Assembly: GCA_033002965.1 (NCBI GenBank)
Contig: JAURVB010014943.1
Coordinates: 1 to 64,000 of the forward strand
Origin: Piper betle
Lineage: Eukaryota > Streptophyta > Magnoliopsida > Piperales > Piperaceae
Length of the DNA stretch: 64,000 nt
Reading direction: 5' to 3'
Part shown: one piece after another, positions 52,912 to 64,000 of the stretch
Layout: each line of letters begins with the position of its first letter
Numbering within the stretch: the stretch's first letter is position 1
Notes under the pieces: generated by a model
The model's database searches: none
What the model was told of the DNA's origin: nothing
What the model saw: the letters and a program-made list of their open reading frames with translations, nothing else
Program-made: the position numbers and the translations under genes

Positions 52912-55400
52912 TACAACCTCTCCTCCTTATAAAAACTTTGTCCTATAAATTTCTCACATCAAATGCGATCAGGGGACTCAACTAAAGATGTCATCTAGTT
53001 GGCAAACTGGTAGCTCTCCTTTGAAAGCTAGCTGCACACGACCCAAACTGGCCTACAACATGCTGGAACCCTAAACACTGACGAAGCTTCCTAGCTCCTT
53101 AATAATCTGGCTAAACCGACTACATGTGATCGAATTATCAAGTGAAACATGCCATATATGCTAGAATCATCTTGTTGCGCTGACCATACATGCTCAAATT
53201 GTCTCACTGGATTGACCATAAACGCTCAAATTGTCTCACTGGACTGACCATGCATGCTCAAGTCATCTCACTGGACTAGATCTAGGGTCATTGCAAACTA
53301 TGGGGGTTGAAATGCAATGACCTTGGCGGGAAAAACCTAAGGTCACCCTTAAGGGTTTACTGGGTAATGGAGCAGGTACTTTAGAGTATTGCAAGGTACT
53401 AGTCTGAGCTACATCGGGAAAAACTATATCTGTGTGAGATATGAAACCTAACATCTACCCATGTCTCCCTGATCCTCATCAATGCGATAGGTCAACTACG
53501 TGTACCCTCAGGGCACTCTACTCCATATCCTACGGCTATAGTAGGGTACCCTGCGAGTCCTGCAAGCATATGGTGGACTCTAGTACCAAATAATGGTATA
53601 TGTTAATGGCCTGTACAGTTCACTGTCGCCAATCTAGGTCAATCTCTCTGGTGCCTCTATAAGAGGAACTGGATCACTTACAAGGTCCTAGCTAACTTAG
53701 TCCTAAATCAAATATCTCGCTATGTTCAATAATGGAACAAGGGCAGTTGATATGACTCTACTACTTGCTAGGGCTCTTATAACTTTCTACATAACCACTT
53801 ACTGTTGCTGAAGAGGGCTCTATATGATGGAATGAAGGCGAGAACACCTTTATATGCACAGTGTGTTTCAAGGAGTATGAAAACATACTCTACATGGAAC
53901 TGTGGAGTCTACATCTAGCGTGTGGTACATTCACTGGTCAATGTCTGGTCATCTCAACCATCTGGAAAAGAAGTAGTAGGACTGATATGTGTAGAAGGGT
54001 GATTGTGAAAATACTCGGGTAGAAGCTCAGCTCTTTCTGACATCTCTGGTCACATGACAAGTGAATGGATTTCTAATGAAAAATTGGTCTCACTACTCTA
54101 CGACTCTAACTATGAAGTGTCTCATCCTTACATAGTTTGACATTAGGGGTGCTGGGAGAGTGCACTAGGCTAGAAAATCCTAGTACGTATGTAATGAGGG
54201 TCTCCATCTGAGTCATAAAGGTAATAGAAAAACTCTGTATAGGATATTGGGTGGTTCAAACATATGTGTAGAGGTCCATGGATGTGTCTCGAAGATCAAC
54301 ATGTTTAGACACTGTCATAGGTGGCCAGCCTATGGAACATCCAATCAATAACGAGCCATAAGGATGGCTCCTAAGTAGCTATAGTTCAATCAGCTAACAG
54401 TAGGCATGTATTTCTCAATACCATACTAGTCAGGCACTTCCAAATGGATGGGGTTCAAATAACCCAAAGAACTACTATTTCTCCTCAAGTCTACAGGGAC
54501 TCATAGTGAGGTTTGACACGTGTCTCATCCTCTCTTTAGTGGAGTGTGACCTGCTGTCTTGAACCTATTTGTACCACTAATCTTGAGACTCTCAAGCAAA
54601 GCCATAAGCCAAGATGAGCATACACTGGTGTCTATCTGGTCAACATGATCCAGTATGACGGAAGTCTCTGTCCACGTCGCTTCCGCTCCCAAGCTTGGGT
54701 GAAGTTGTCTCTTCTATACTGATTTGTCATCGACTACCTGCACTGTAAGTCTTAAATGGTACCATGACGGTACCTCCTATAATCGGGATAACGGCTAAAT
54801 CTTATATCTCAAGGTAAGAACCTATTCATGCTGGTGAAGCATAAGGAAAACACTGTCTCCCTAATCGACGCTCCTCAACTAAACCCATCATCTATGCCAA
54901 AATTCTAATATGAGTCAAACATTTCTCTCTGGTTGGGCCAAACTCTAAATGAGTTAAACTATGTATCTGATTATTTGCTAACCATCTGATTTGTGTAACC
55001 TTGACTGTGGGTCACACATATGCTGTCATGCTAACTGAACAATCTAACCACTATGGTCATCCTATCTAGATATCAGATTATCATGTTCTCTAACTCTATC
55101 CAGATACATCCCTAAAAGACTCACTAACATTGTCTGGTGATCCCTATAAGACTGTCACTAAAACACTATCTTGCAATACACATTTGACCCAATGATGTTT
55201 GGTCAAGGAAATGGTATACAAGATGGCTGGTGAAGTCAATAATGTACCATCACATCAATTTAATTATAGTGCGCCTAACTTTCCTATGCCGAAATAATGT
55301 TACTGTAGCTATATTTCATCCTCAATATCTGACGCTACTCTCCTCCAAAACTATGACATATGGTCTCTATGCAATGCTAAGAACATCCTCAAGTAGTTGT

Positions 55401-58400
55401 TGTAAAGACCATGAAAAAAAAAAAAATTTGGACGCGGACGCAATTGGGGAAGGCCCGAATGTGTTATATTTTTTTTTACCCGGTTAAGTCTACCTGGTTA
55501 AATATTTTATTCTTTACCCGGTTACCCGATTAAAGGAATAAAATATGGGTGTTGGTGTGTTTCCACAAACCCCAGCCGTCATTTCATTTTATAAAAGATG
55601 TCCTCCACCCTAGCCTTCATTGGCATTCTCTTCTCCTCTTCCTTGGCGGCATGTCTTCTTCCTTGCATAGGTATTCTTCCTATCTCCCTCTTCTTAATTT
55701 TCTTGCATGCATATTTTAATTTGATAATAAGGTTTATAATCGTGAGGATTAAAGTTTAAAATCAACAAGAAAGAAACTAAACAAAAATTAAACTTTAATT
55801 TGGCCGACGAGTCCCCTGTTTTGGCGAGATAGGGAAGCACAAGCAAGTTCACCGGGAATCGATGGCGAAGATCGTTCCGACGTCGGAAGATAATCCTACT
55901 CTCTTCGTCGATCAGTGTAGGGTCGATCTCACGTGTGTGGATGCCGGCCTGGGGTGGTAAATGGCCAATAACAGAAGACGGTGGAAAAAATAGGGGGGAC
56001 GGCGGTGGAGGAAAAAATCCGGCCATCTTGGGTGGCGACGGGTTCTAATATGGCCAGGGAAGGTTGATAGGTGGTCGAGGGTGACGAGGCGATCACCCAA
56101 TTGAGATGGTGACGCTCGTCGGCGGTGGAATTGCCGACGCAAGCGCGTCTCTAGGCAGGCGATGCGGGCGTCGCCGTGGCTGGAAGACAGCTAGAGTTGG
56201 TCGGGGCGACACCCAATGGCATGGTAGGGCTGGTGGCGACGATTGACGGGGGCCGGAGGTGGTCGGTGGCGGCGGCGGCTGGAGGGCACTGGGAGTCGGG
56301 AACAGAGCATGCCGGAGAAGAAGAAGAAGGAAAAAAATTACCTTGGGTGGCAAACTTGTAAATAATGCTTGACTCGCCATAGCTCGGGTTAAATAATAAT
56401 ACCAAATCTTAAATAACACCTGACTAGATACTGACTCGAGTTAAAAATAATTTGAACTAGTAATAAATCTTTAAAAAATAATTATTTTAATGGGTTATGG
56501 GTAAAGTTACTAAACTAACTAATTATTGTATGAAATCGCCACGGGTAATAAAAAACACAGTAATGATAAACGGTCGATAATTAATCAGCGTAATTCAAGC
56601 GATTAAGTTAAATCGGAGGGTTATAAGTAATTAATAAAATAAAGATTTTACCTTTACCATATTAAATTTAATATTAGGTAAATAAAGTGATTATTTTAAT
56701 AACGAGTCAGTAATATAGAAAATGGGTTATTAAACTATAGTTGGGTAGCAATCACTCGTGTCGAACCTAAATAACATAATGAAAATAAATAAAGTTCAAA
56801 ACTTTATTGAGTTGAATAATATAAATTAATTGTATTAATAATATTTTTGAATAATACAAATTATTTAAAATAATTTAATCGATCAACCCAATTAATTAAA
56901 TTGCTATAAATAATAGTAGCGATGAAAAAAATTATAACCGTAAACTAAATCATCAAGATCGGGGTTAAGTAATTATCATCGCAAAGGAAAATTAAATACT
57001 TGTTGATTAGTAATAATTATTTCATCCATTGTTAAGTATTAATTATGATTTAGATAATTAATTTAAAATGTGAAGTAGGACTTAAATGATTATGTCACAG
57101 GGATAATTAATTGTCTCACTAGATTTGTTGATAATTTAATATTTAATATTTTTGAAAATGATATATATATTAGATATTTAGTTGCATGCATTCCTACTTG
57201 AATAAAATTATACTTATGTATAATTTTATGTTCTCGATCAGATTAGGATCGTTGGTCGCAACTATGAGTTCGAAATATCCAGGTTCGTATAATCATTTAA
57301 AATGTTGTACTTTCCCTTGTTGGCAGCCCTGGTCGACATGAGCCCAGATTCGACCACCATGCACTGTAACGCAATCAGGGTCAAGGAATTGACTTAGTCT
57401 GACACGGGGCCGCACCTTTAAAATTAATATGTGTGTTCGTATAATTATTTGAAATGTTATATTGTCTATATAATTAATTGGAATGTTGTATTGTCCGTAT
57501 AATTATTTGAAATGTTCTATTTTCCTAAACTAGTATAACTATATGAAATGTTGTATTTCCCTAAATTAGTAGCCTATGTCGGCACTAATCTCAGAATGAG
57601 TTGGGAGACAATTTTTAACCTCAAAATGAATTGAGGGACCATGACTAATCTCATAATGAATTGGGATACCACCTAATCCCAGAATGAGCTAGGAGACGTT
57701 TTCTAATCTCAGAATGAGTTGGGAGACCATTTTTAATCTCAGATTGAACACTGGGAGACCATGACTAACCTCAAAATGGATTGGGGGACCACCTAATCTT
57801 AGAATGAGCTGGGAGATGATTTTTATCTTCAAAATGAATTGGGGGACCATGACTAATCTCAAAATGAATTGGGAGACCACCTAATCTCAAAATGAGCTAG
57901 GAGACATTTTCTAATCTCAGAATGAGCTGGGAGACAATTTTTAATTTCAGAATGAACTGGGAGACCATGACTAACCTCAAAATGGATTGGGGGACCACCT
58001 AATCTTAGAATGAGCTAGGAGATGATTTTTAGCCTTAAAATGAATTGGGGGACCATGACTAATCTCAAAATGAATTGGGAGACCACCTAATCTCAGAATG
58101 AGTTGGGAGACAATTTTTAATCTCAGAATGAACTGGGAGACCATGACTAACCTCAAAATGAATTGGGTGACCACCTAATCTCAGAATGAGCTGGGAGACA
58201 ATTTTCTAATCTCAGAATGAACTGGGAGACCATGACTAACCTCAAAATGAATTGGGGGACCACCTAATCTCAGAAGGAGCTGGGAGACAATTTTCTAATC
58301 TCAGAATGAACTGGGAGACCATGACTAATCTCAAAATGAATTGGGGGACGACCTAAACTCAGAATGAGCTGGGAGACAATTTTCTAATCTCAGAATGAAT

Positions 58401-59082
58401 TGGGAGACCATGACTAATCTCAAAATGAATTGGGAGACCACCTAATCTTAGAATGAGCTGGGAGACAATTTCTAATCTTAGAATGAACTGGGAGACCATG
58501 ACTAATCTCAAAATGAATTGGTAGACCACCTAATCTCAGAATGAGTTGGTAGACATTTTCTAATCTCAGAATGAGCTGGGAGTCGACTTTTACTAATCTC
58601 AGAATGACCTAAGAGACAAATTACTAATCCCAGAATGACCTGAGGGATAATTACTCTTTACTTGTGTAATAATAATAATAATAATAACGAGTGAAATGAT
58701 AATAGGGATTATATTGACTTGTTTTATTTAATTATGCGGCTTAGTGGTTTTATCACTAACACAGAATTGCCTCCACATGTGAGCAGCTTTGGACTAAAGA
58801 ATAGAAGTGTGGGTGGTGGTTCTTTTACCAACCTAGGTATGGTGAATCGATAATAAAGTTGGACTTCCTTATTATTCTCTTGTGTTATAAATGTGGCTAT
58901 TAGAAACGGTCCGAGACTGTGGGACGATTATTTTATATTTTAGAGAACATGATTTATTGTTATGATTTATATTATATGTTGCGAGACTTATTTGCTGTAT
59001 TTCAATTCATGTTCTGGAATGGTACATCTACATTACCTATATTTTTAAGTAACACCCGGTCCGGTTCGGCCGGGTCGTTACA
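55401..59082 (+). mobile_element. B-family solo LTR, 3.7 kb, nested in element D
   Basis: It begins tgtaaagaccatg and ends gtaacacccggtccgg..cgggtcgttaca. The flanking 5-mers gttgt (55396-55400) and gtggt (59083-59087) match at four of five. It is collinear with 3389-6117 except that a minisatellite replaces about 300 bp. Confidence 0.8.
57583..58651 (+). repeat. Minisatellite with three-monomer higher-order repeat
   Basis: Three ~30-bp monomers alternate: a (aatctcagaatgagctggga + gacaatttt), b (aatctcagaatgaactggga + gaccatgact) and c (aa(c/t)ctcaaaatgaattggg + ggaccacct). The a-b-c block of about 88-90 bp recurs around ten times; 'accacct' returns near 57668, 57788, 57878, 57992, 58084, 58171, 58260, 58438 and 58525. 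Minus-strand frames through it (..SQLILRL..) are repeat artefacts. Confidence 0.9.
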
Positions 59083-59107
59083 GTGGTGCTCTTGTAGGGT
59101 GAGGTAA

Positions 59108-59572
59108 TGTGAGATCCCTCAACTTAGTCCCACATCTAATACCTACTGGGAGAAGATGTTGTTTATAAGTGGGAATGGACTATAGATCTTTAACTTTCGG
59201 GGTACTCATTTTAAAGAAATGACTTAGCCCATTACGTTGCACTTTGGGCTGGGTTGTTACAAATGGTATCAGAGCCGACCTGGTTCCGTGTTAGATGGTG
59301 GGCTAGATTAGAAACATTGGCTAGGCTGCCGGTCACGGGCCAGAAAGGTCGTGGGCTGGGGCTAGCAACGGGCCAAGAATAGGCATTTCGGGGACGAAAT
59401 TCCCTAAGGTGGGTGGATTGTGAGATCCCTCAACTTAGTCCCACATCTAATACCTACTGGGAGAAGATCCTGTTTATAAGTGGGAATGGACTATAGATCT
59501 TTAACTTTCGGGGTACCCATTTTAAAGAAATGACTTAGCCCATTATGTTGCACTTTGGGCTGGGTTGCTACA
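59108..59572 (+). mobile_element. Intact TRIM retrotransposon, 465 bp, TSD ggtaa
   Basis: The 154-bp LTRs at 59108-59261 and 59419-59572 begin tgtgagatccctcaactt and end in ..tgttaca / ..tgctaca, nearly identical. The PBS tggtatcagagc (59264-59275) is a perfect initiator Met tRNA complement. The 157-bp internal region ends in a purine-rich aaggtgggtgga. The target duplication ggtaa lies at 59103-59107 and 59573-59577. No coding, so it depends on proteins supplied by another element. Confidence 0.95.
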
Positions 59573-59629
59573 GGTAACTATTTGGCCCTTACTTCCACAA
59601 TAGCTACTCAACTCGGTTAGCGGTAGTGC

Positions 59630-59790
59630 AATATATGGACGGTGATTGTGCATCACGGTTGGGGTTGGGCAACTCGAATGGTAGTTGTGCATCACAAATA
59701 ATGGTTGTGCGACTCGGATGATGGTTGTGCAACTCAGACGGCAATTGTGCTAATCAGACGGCGATTGTGCTATCTAAGTGCTGAAGCGTG
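59630..59790 (+). repeat. Short tandem-like repeats of a 'ggttgtgcaactcgga' unit
   Basis: Six to seven imperfect copies of (g/a)(t/c)(g)(g/a)ttgtgc followed by (g/a)actc(g/a)ga(c/t)gg occur about 21-24 bp apart. Confidence 0.65.
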
Positions 59791-60929
59791 ATCATGATCA
59801 TGTACATCGTGAACCCATTACTATCTCTGGCATGTTTATCTCCATGTGTTCGTCTCCCTAGAGGTAGCTGCTATCAACCTGGTTCAGGTTATCCAACCAT
59901 GAGTGTTTGATGCAGATGGGTTTGGATCATAGTGGTAGCACGTATGATGGAAAAATAATGTTGACCCCACACTGGTCTCCTCAAAAGTAGTTGCTAATAA
60001 TTTTGCTAAGGTTTTCCAACAATGTGTGTCTGATCCAGAGGGAAATGAATCATGGTGGCGAGACATACAATGACAAACAAATGCTGAGCCTACACTTATC
60101 TCATGGAATCTGGAGTCGCTGCTCCCATAAGAGTTGACTACCTCTCACTAGAAATAATTGATATGGCCCTGGCCGATTGGGTGAAATTCAGTCAACCTAC
60201 TAAATCCGTGGTCAAAGGTAATCTTGATTATCCTGGTGTGTTCATGACTTTGTCTATTGAAGAGTAGCTAACAATATTCTTGGGATAGACATACACTAGT
60301 GGAAGAGGAGGAGGTGGTGAAGTGTCCATGGTATCGTAGATCCACCTCAACACTCATCCTCATCCAATGCTATCACCTGAAAGTGGTCTATCTCAAGTCA
60401 TCTATCTAAATTCTCATTTGTGCTCCAAGCGCTTCAATAGCCCCACTGGCATAGCCACATCCTTCATATATAGGGATCTGGGGAACACGATGGTCCAACT
60501 CATGCACCAACTAACTTTGTCAGTGTCTTCATACTTCCACTCCTTATATGTCATCTTTGATAACTCCGTCACAATATAAACCATGTCCCAAGGAAGGACT
60601 GATGTGATGACATAAAAAAAAGACAAGTGCTGTAATGTCCCCGGTGCTCCAAATACTCATGGGCACTATTCATCTCAAATTTAGCTGACTGAATATATGA
60701 ACATACTAAGTAGTACAAATCTCTGATACGATAAAGGAAATGAAGAACCTCTAAACTTATCATGACATGCCTATGAGATCTATGCTAGCATCTACTGAAA
60801 TCATGATCTTATATTCATCTCATAATTTCTATTAATACTGAAACATGCATTGCTCATATCTGACTGAGCCAAAATCTCCACACACTTAGCGCACAACAAA
60901 AGTCTTCCAACTCAATTGACCAAGACAAT

Positions 60930-60941
60930 GCTTTGATACCA
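60930..60941 (-). promoter_or_regulatory. Primer binding site of element D
   Basis: Minus strand tggtatcaaagc, one mismatch to the initiator Met tRNA complement tggtatcagagc, three bases from the LTR end at 60945. Confidence 0.75.
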
Positions 60942-60944
60942 ACT

Positions 60945-62413
60945 TGTAACACCTCAATTTTGGTTCCCCTAATAATTGAATCAGAAATATTACAATTGAG
61001 TCGAGTCATGTTTAAAGTTGTTGGTCAGTAAGACTTGATCGATAAAATAGATCGGAACAACCCACTTGGTGTCATGAGAATGGAAGACATTGTTAAATAT
61101 GCATCAAAATACATAAAATATAAATAAAATTAAGAACAAAATAATAGCGCTGAGCTCAAGTGTGTGTAGTTTTACTCTATTTTAAGACCTACGTATATAA
61201 TATGAAAAACGTCAATAACGAGTGTTACTGGTCCGAAAAATAACTAGTACAAATTGGCAAATGAGTATTCCATTACCCACATAAACTTATGAAAATCAGA
61301 ATTGCCTCACACTGGACGATAAGCAAACATACTTAAACAAGTGTCGGCTCACATGCGTGGCTTATATTCATATTTATAGATAGAACGCTTATGCCCTCAC
61401 ATCTTCCATATTTCACCTACTACATTACTCAAGTGGTGAAAGGAACAATTAAGTTAGTGCTAATTATTTTTGGAAATGTGTTGCGTCACGCAGTGCCCTC
61501 ATACACCACACTACCTCAGGGTTTGAAGGAGTGCTAGTGCGGTCCATACATATCTCCATACCGCATACTCTCTTATTCATGAAATCCATAAAAATGAACG
61601 TATTTATATAATAGATTTAGGGAAGAGACTTATATCATATATTTCTGAAGCTTTAGTTCGAAAACCAACAAGGGATCTAATCCTTGTAGTTTTATTAAAC
61701 ATGTGTAGAAACATGGGCTAAATGGCCCGACATTGGAATGATCCGATAAAACACTGCCAATGTCACCCTACATTTAAAACACGGTTAAACTCCACATGCA
61801 AGTAGTCAAGTAGAGAGGGAGAGTCCTACGGACCTGTGGTCTGAGCTCGAAGCGCTTCGACACATCTACGACAACCTCGAACTCTGTAACCTACATTGAA
61901 GCCCACTAAGAAGTAAACATACTGATGTCTTTATATGATATATGCTCGTGTTGTGTGCTCATATCATCAATACATCACAATAAAGAAAACAATATTAACA
62001 AACCTATAACTAAACATGTGGCATGCAAATTGAGACATAGTAATAATAAATAAACAAATAAACAAATAAACAAAGAAATGCACTCCAAGATAATTAGATA
62101 AACAATAAATACATTAACATAAATAACACGCTAACCATAAAATAATAATATAATTATACTATATGAATACACTGATAAACACGAGTAAATATCATATATA
62201 CTCGTGTTAGCAAACATACAAGTAATTAAATATTAATAAATAAATAAATAAATAAATAATAATTCAATAAATAAATAAATAAATAAATAGTTAATACTCA
62301 TGAATCATGAATAATAATAATAGCAAAGCAATACAATAGAAGAATACATAATTAAATACAAATAAATAATAACATACATGCGAATAAACAAATAGATAAA
62401 TAAATAAATACAA

Positions 62414-62449
<36 letters not shown>

Positions 62450-62450
62450 T
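60945..62450 (-). repeat. 5' LTR of element D, truncated
   Basis: It starts (plus strand) tgtaacacctcaa and is collinear with 46858 to about 48300. Similarity stops after the AC/TA microsatellite near 62450, where the gag-like element begins, so the LTR's other half is missing. Confidence 0.75.
62409..62449. repeat. (CA)n(TA)n microsatellite
   Basis: aaacacacacac runs into alternating tatata. Confidence 0.9.
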
Positions 62451-62995
62451 ACAAAATAGTGTTTACAAATACTTACTGTAGAAATCACAATCTTTCAAAT
62501 TGAAAATTTTTTTCTCAAAGTAGAAACAATCAAAAACTTTAGAAGGAGAAGTAAGCTGGATCAAAACATTTAAGAAACACATTGAAGAAGACGCTTAAGA
62601 AAACAGAATGCTTTTGAAAAGAAAAGATAATAACAACTCTAAAGAAAAGATGAAGACGATATTTCCTGAAGAAATGCTGATAAGATTCCTTATTGTATAA
62701 GGAAGGAGAGACTGACGAAGTTAACAGAAATATAATCTTAAGAAAACAGACTCGGGAAAGGAAATTTGAAAACAGACAACTCCACTTGAAATTAGAAAGA
62801 GACTTGAAGAAAGGAACCATGATTTGAAATTAGACAGACCAAATAAATAACTTAATGATCTTTAGACACAAGCCAATCCATGCAAAAGAAAACTTAAACT
62901 CTAACTCCCCTTCCCAAGAACAGAGGTCTGAATTTATAACTTTCAAAAGTAAATAATAACCGGGTACCCAGGTAGCCAGTTACAGAGTGGGCTCC
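62451..62995 (-). other. Region 3' of the gag-like frame, no coding recognised
   Basis: Purine-rich on the plus strand. It contains 'ccgggtacccaggtag'. It probably belongs to the same element as 62996-64000, but no product can be assigned. Confidence 0.4.
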
Positions 62996-64000
62996 ACCTT
63001 AGAGGGCCCAGCTGACGTAGACCAAGTGGGACCAGATGATTCACGAGGAAATTTTTTAGATTTCTTAGGTGAAAAAGCAGACTCTAGATATATAGTTTTT
63101 GAAGAAGATTGCTGAGAATTAGCCATCATAACAGGAGATTTTTGTGGAGAAGGAGACCGATCAATGAGTGGACATCTAACGGCAATATGACCAAATTGGC
63201 CACAACAAAAACACTTAGGACCATCATTCGAAAAGATTAACTCAGTACAAACTATGGCAGTATGACCAATGTTGCTATAGAGAGTACACTGTAAGTCTTT
63301 AGTACTCCATGGTGACTGTGCATCTTGTAATGGAATTGATCTTCATTTAATTTTGTCACCATCTCAGCAATAACATCAGCTGATACGGGAACAGGTTTAG
63401 GAAGTGCCTTCATCTGAGGTGTCATTCCATAAGAATTTAGCAGATATGCTAATCTTACAGCTTCATTATATGGAAGATCAGGATAAATGTAAGGGGGTAG
63501 TGCTGGTGGAGGCACTGGAGTAGATGACCCAAGAAATGGAGGAACTGGCTGCTTGGGGAAACAATTCAGCTTGTTTGGCAAAGCAATTGAATGATTAAAT
63601 TTATCCCACCATCTTATATAGACTTTGTGAGCTAGTTAGGATACCAAAATTCCCTTGTCATGCAACGATTTGAAAACAATAAGCCCAAAATAGAATCCAA
63701 AGAATTCTGTAGTATATTACAAAGTAAAAGAAAGGATTCTTGTAGGACTTATGGACCAACTGAGAAAATTTTTCATATTGCATCTTATAATATCTAGGGA
63801 GATACTCAATTTCTGGACCATAATCAGACATCCATTGGTGAAACCAAACTGGAACTTTACATGGTTTAGGTAGATCAATTCGAATAAACCAGGAATGTTG
63901 ACTTGAGATTCTCGTATAGTAAACTTTGTCAAATGCATCAATATAATCCCAGTAGTTATATTCATTAGGAAATAAACCTGGAGGAGGTTTCACATTACTA
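62996..64000 (-). pseudogene. Broken gag/coat-like ORF with CCHC knuckle (pararetrovirus- or retroelement-derived), partial
   Basis: The frame enters from beyond the window edge. It shows YYTRISSQHSWFIRI and VWFHQWMSDYGPEIEYLP, a stop at 63658, then in another frame YIRWWDKF, a proline-rich linker and, after a further frame change near 63252-63290, CTLYSNIGHTAIVC (a knuckle lacking its second Cys) and CFCCGQFGHIAVRC, a full CX2CX4HX4C zinc knuckle. A Ser/Lys-rich tail ends at about 62990. The WYI.WWDKF and zinc-knuckle architecture resembles capsid/movement-region proteins of caulimovirid-like sequences found in plant genomes, but a Ty3-type gag cannot be excluded. Several breaks make it non-functional. 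Strand is the same as the neighbouring Ty3 elements. Confidence 0.5.

Larger units (their letters stand above)
52912..60944 (-). mobile_element. Internal region of element D, no coding recognised
   Basis: It is bounded by a polypurine-like tract at 52912-52930 and a PBS at 60930-60941. Apart from the nested B LTR and TRIM, the remaining parts (52912-55400, 59088-59107 and 59578-60929) show no gag, RT or integrase resemblance in any frame. It may be a long non-autonomous (LARD-type) element or a fully decayed one. Confidence 0.55.

Noticed and set aside
52912..55400. Coding region of element D
   Set aside because: No frame shows gag, RT, RNase H or integrase motifs, and short frames are stop-rich on both strands.
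57689..58174. Minus-strand repeat proteins with a periodic SQLILRL motif
   Set aside because: Translation of the minisatellite; the ~89-bp block is not a multiple of three, so no frame persists.
57583..58651. CRISPR-like array
   Set aside because: Units are contiguous variants without unique spacers, inside a plant LTR.

Overview
This is a plant nuclear genomic window: AT-rich, about one real host gene, and dense nested LTR retrotransposons, TRIMs, hAT-type and foldback DNA elements. The species cannot be named from the sequence; an angiosperm with long-LTR Tekay/Del-type Ty3 elements fits best. No bacterial operon, CRISPR array, rRNA or functional tRNA gene was seen.

The host gene is a putative glycosyltransferase of the plant O-fucosyltransferase family (GT106/PF10250-like) on the minus strand. 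Eleven exons were assembled by hand from start codon 34072 to stop 7839. Exons 2 to 11 join in frame across GT..AG introns and carry the family motifs ([22 protein letters not shown]). The gene covers about 26 kb but encodes only about 477 residues (or about 499, depending on exon 1). Its introns are full of mobile DNA: a chromovirus end in intron 10; a 3.16 kb hAT element with a perfect 8-bp target duplication, a degenerate LTR element and a 157-bp foldback MITE in intron 9; a copia remnant in intron 7; a TRIM in intron 2; and an unclassified repeat in intron 1. A 2.9 kb solo LTR sits 449 bp upstream of the start codon, in the gene's orientation.

Left flank (1-7.3 kb): a B-family LTR nested in an A-family LTR, then a decayed hAT-like element holding a GC-rich ~140-bp VNTR that is split by another B-family LTR. 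Right flank (34.5-64 kb): mostly minus-strand Ty3 sequence. A Tekay/Del-type element (LTR 38.0-43.9 kb; internal 43.9-46.8 kb with gag, integrase and chromodomain remnants but no RT/RNase H found) abuts a second element (LTR 46.9-52.9 kb; internal 52.9-60.9 kb with no recognisable coding; LTR from 60.9 kb). Younger insertions lie inside these: two A-family solo LTRs, a 630-bp TIR element, a B-family LTR that has grown a three-monomer higher-order minisatellite, and an intact TRIM. The window ends in a broken gag/coat-like ORF with a CCHC knuckle, from an endogenous pararetrovirus or a related retroelement.

Nothing here is convincingly a new molecular system. The most useful points are the full gene model, the exon 1 frame/splice puzzle, the promoter-proximal solo LTR, the higher-order minisatellite and the insertions whose target duplications can be read directly.
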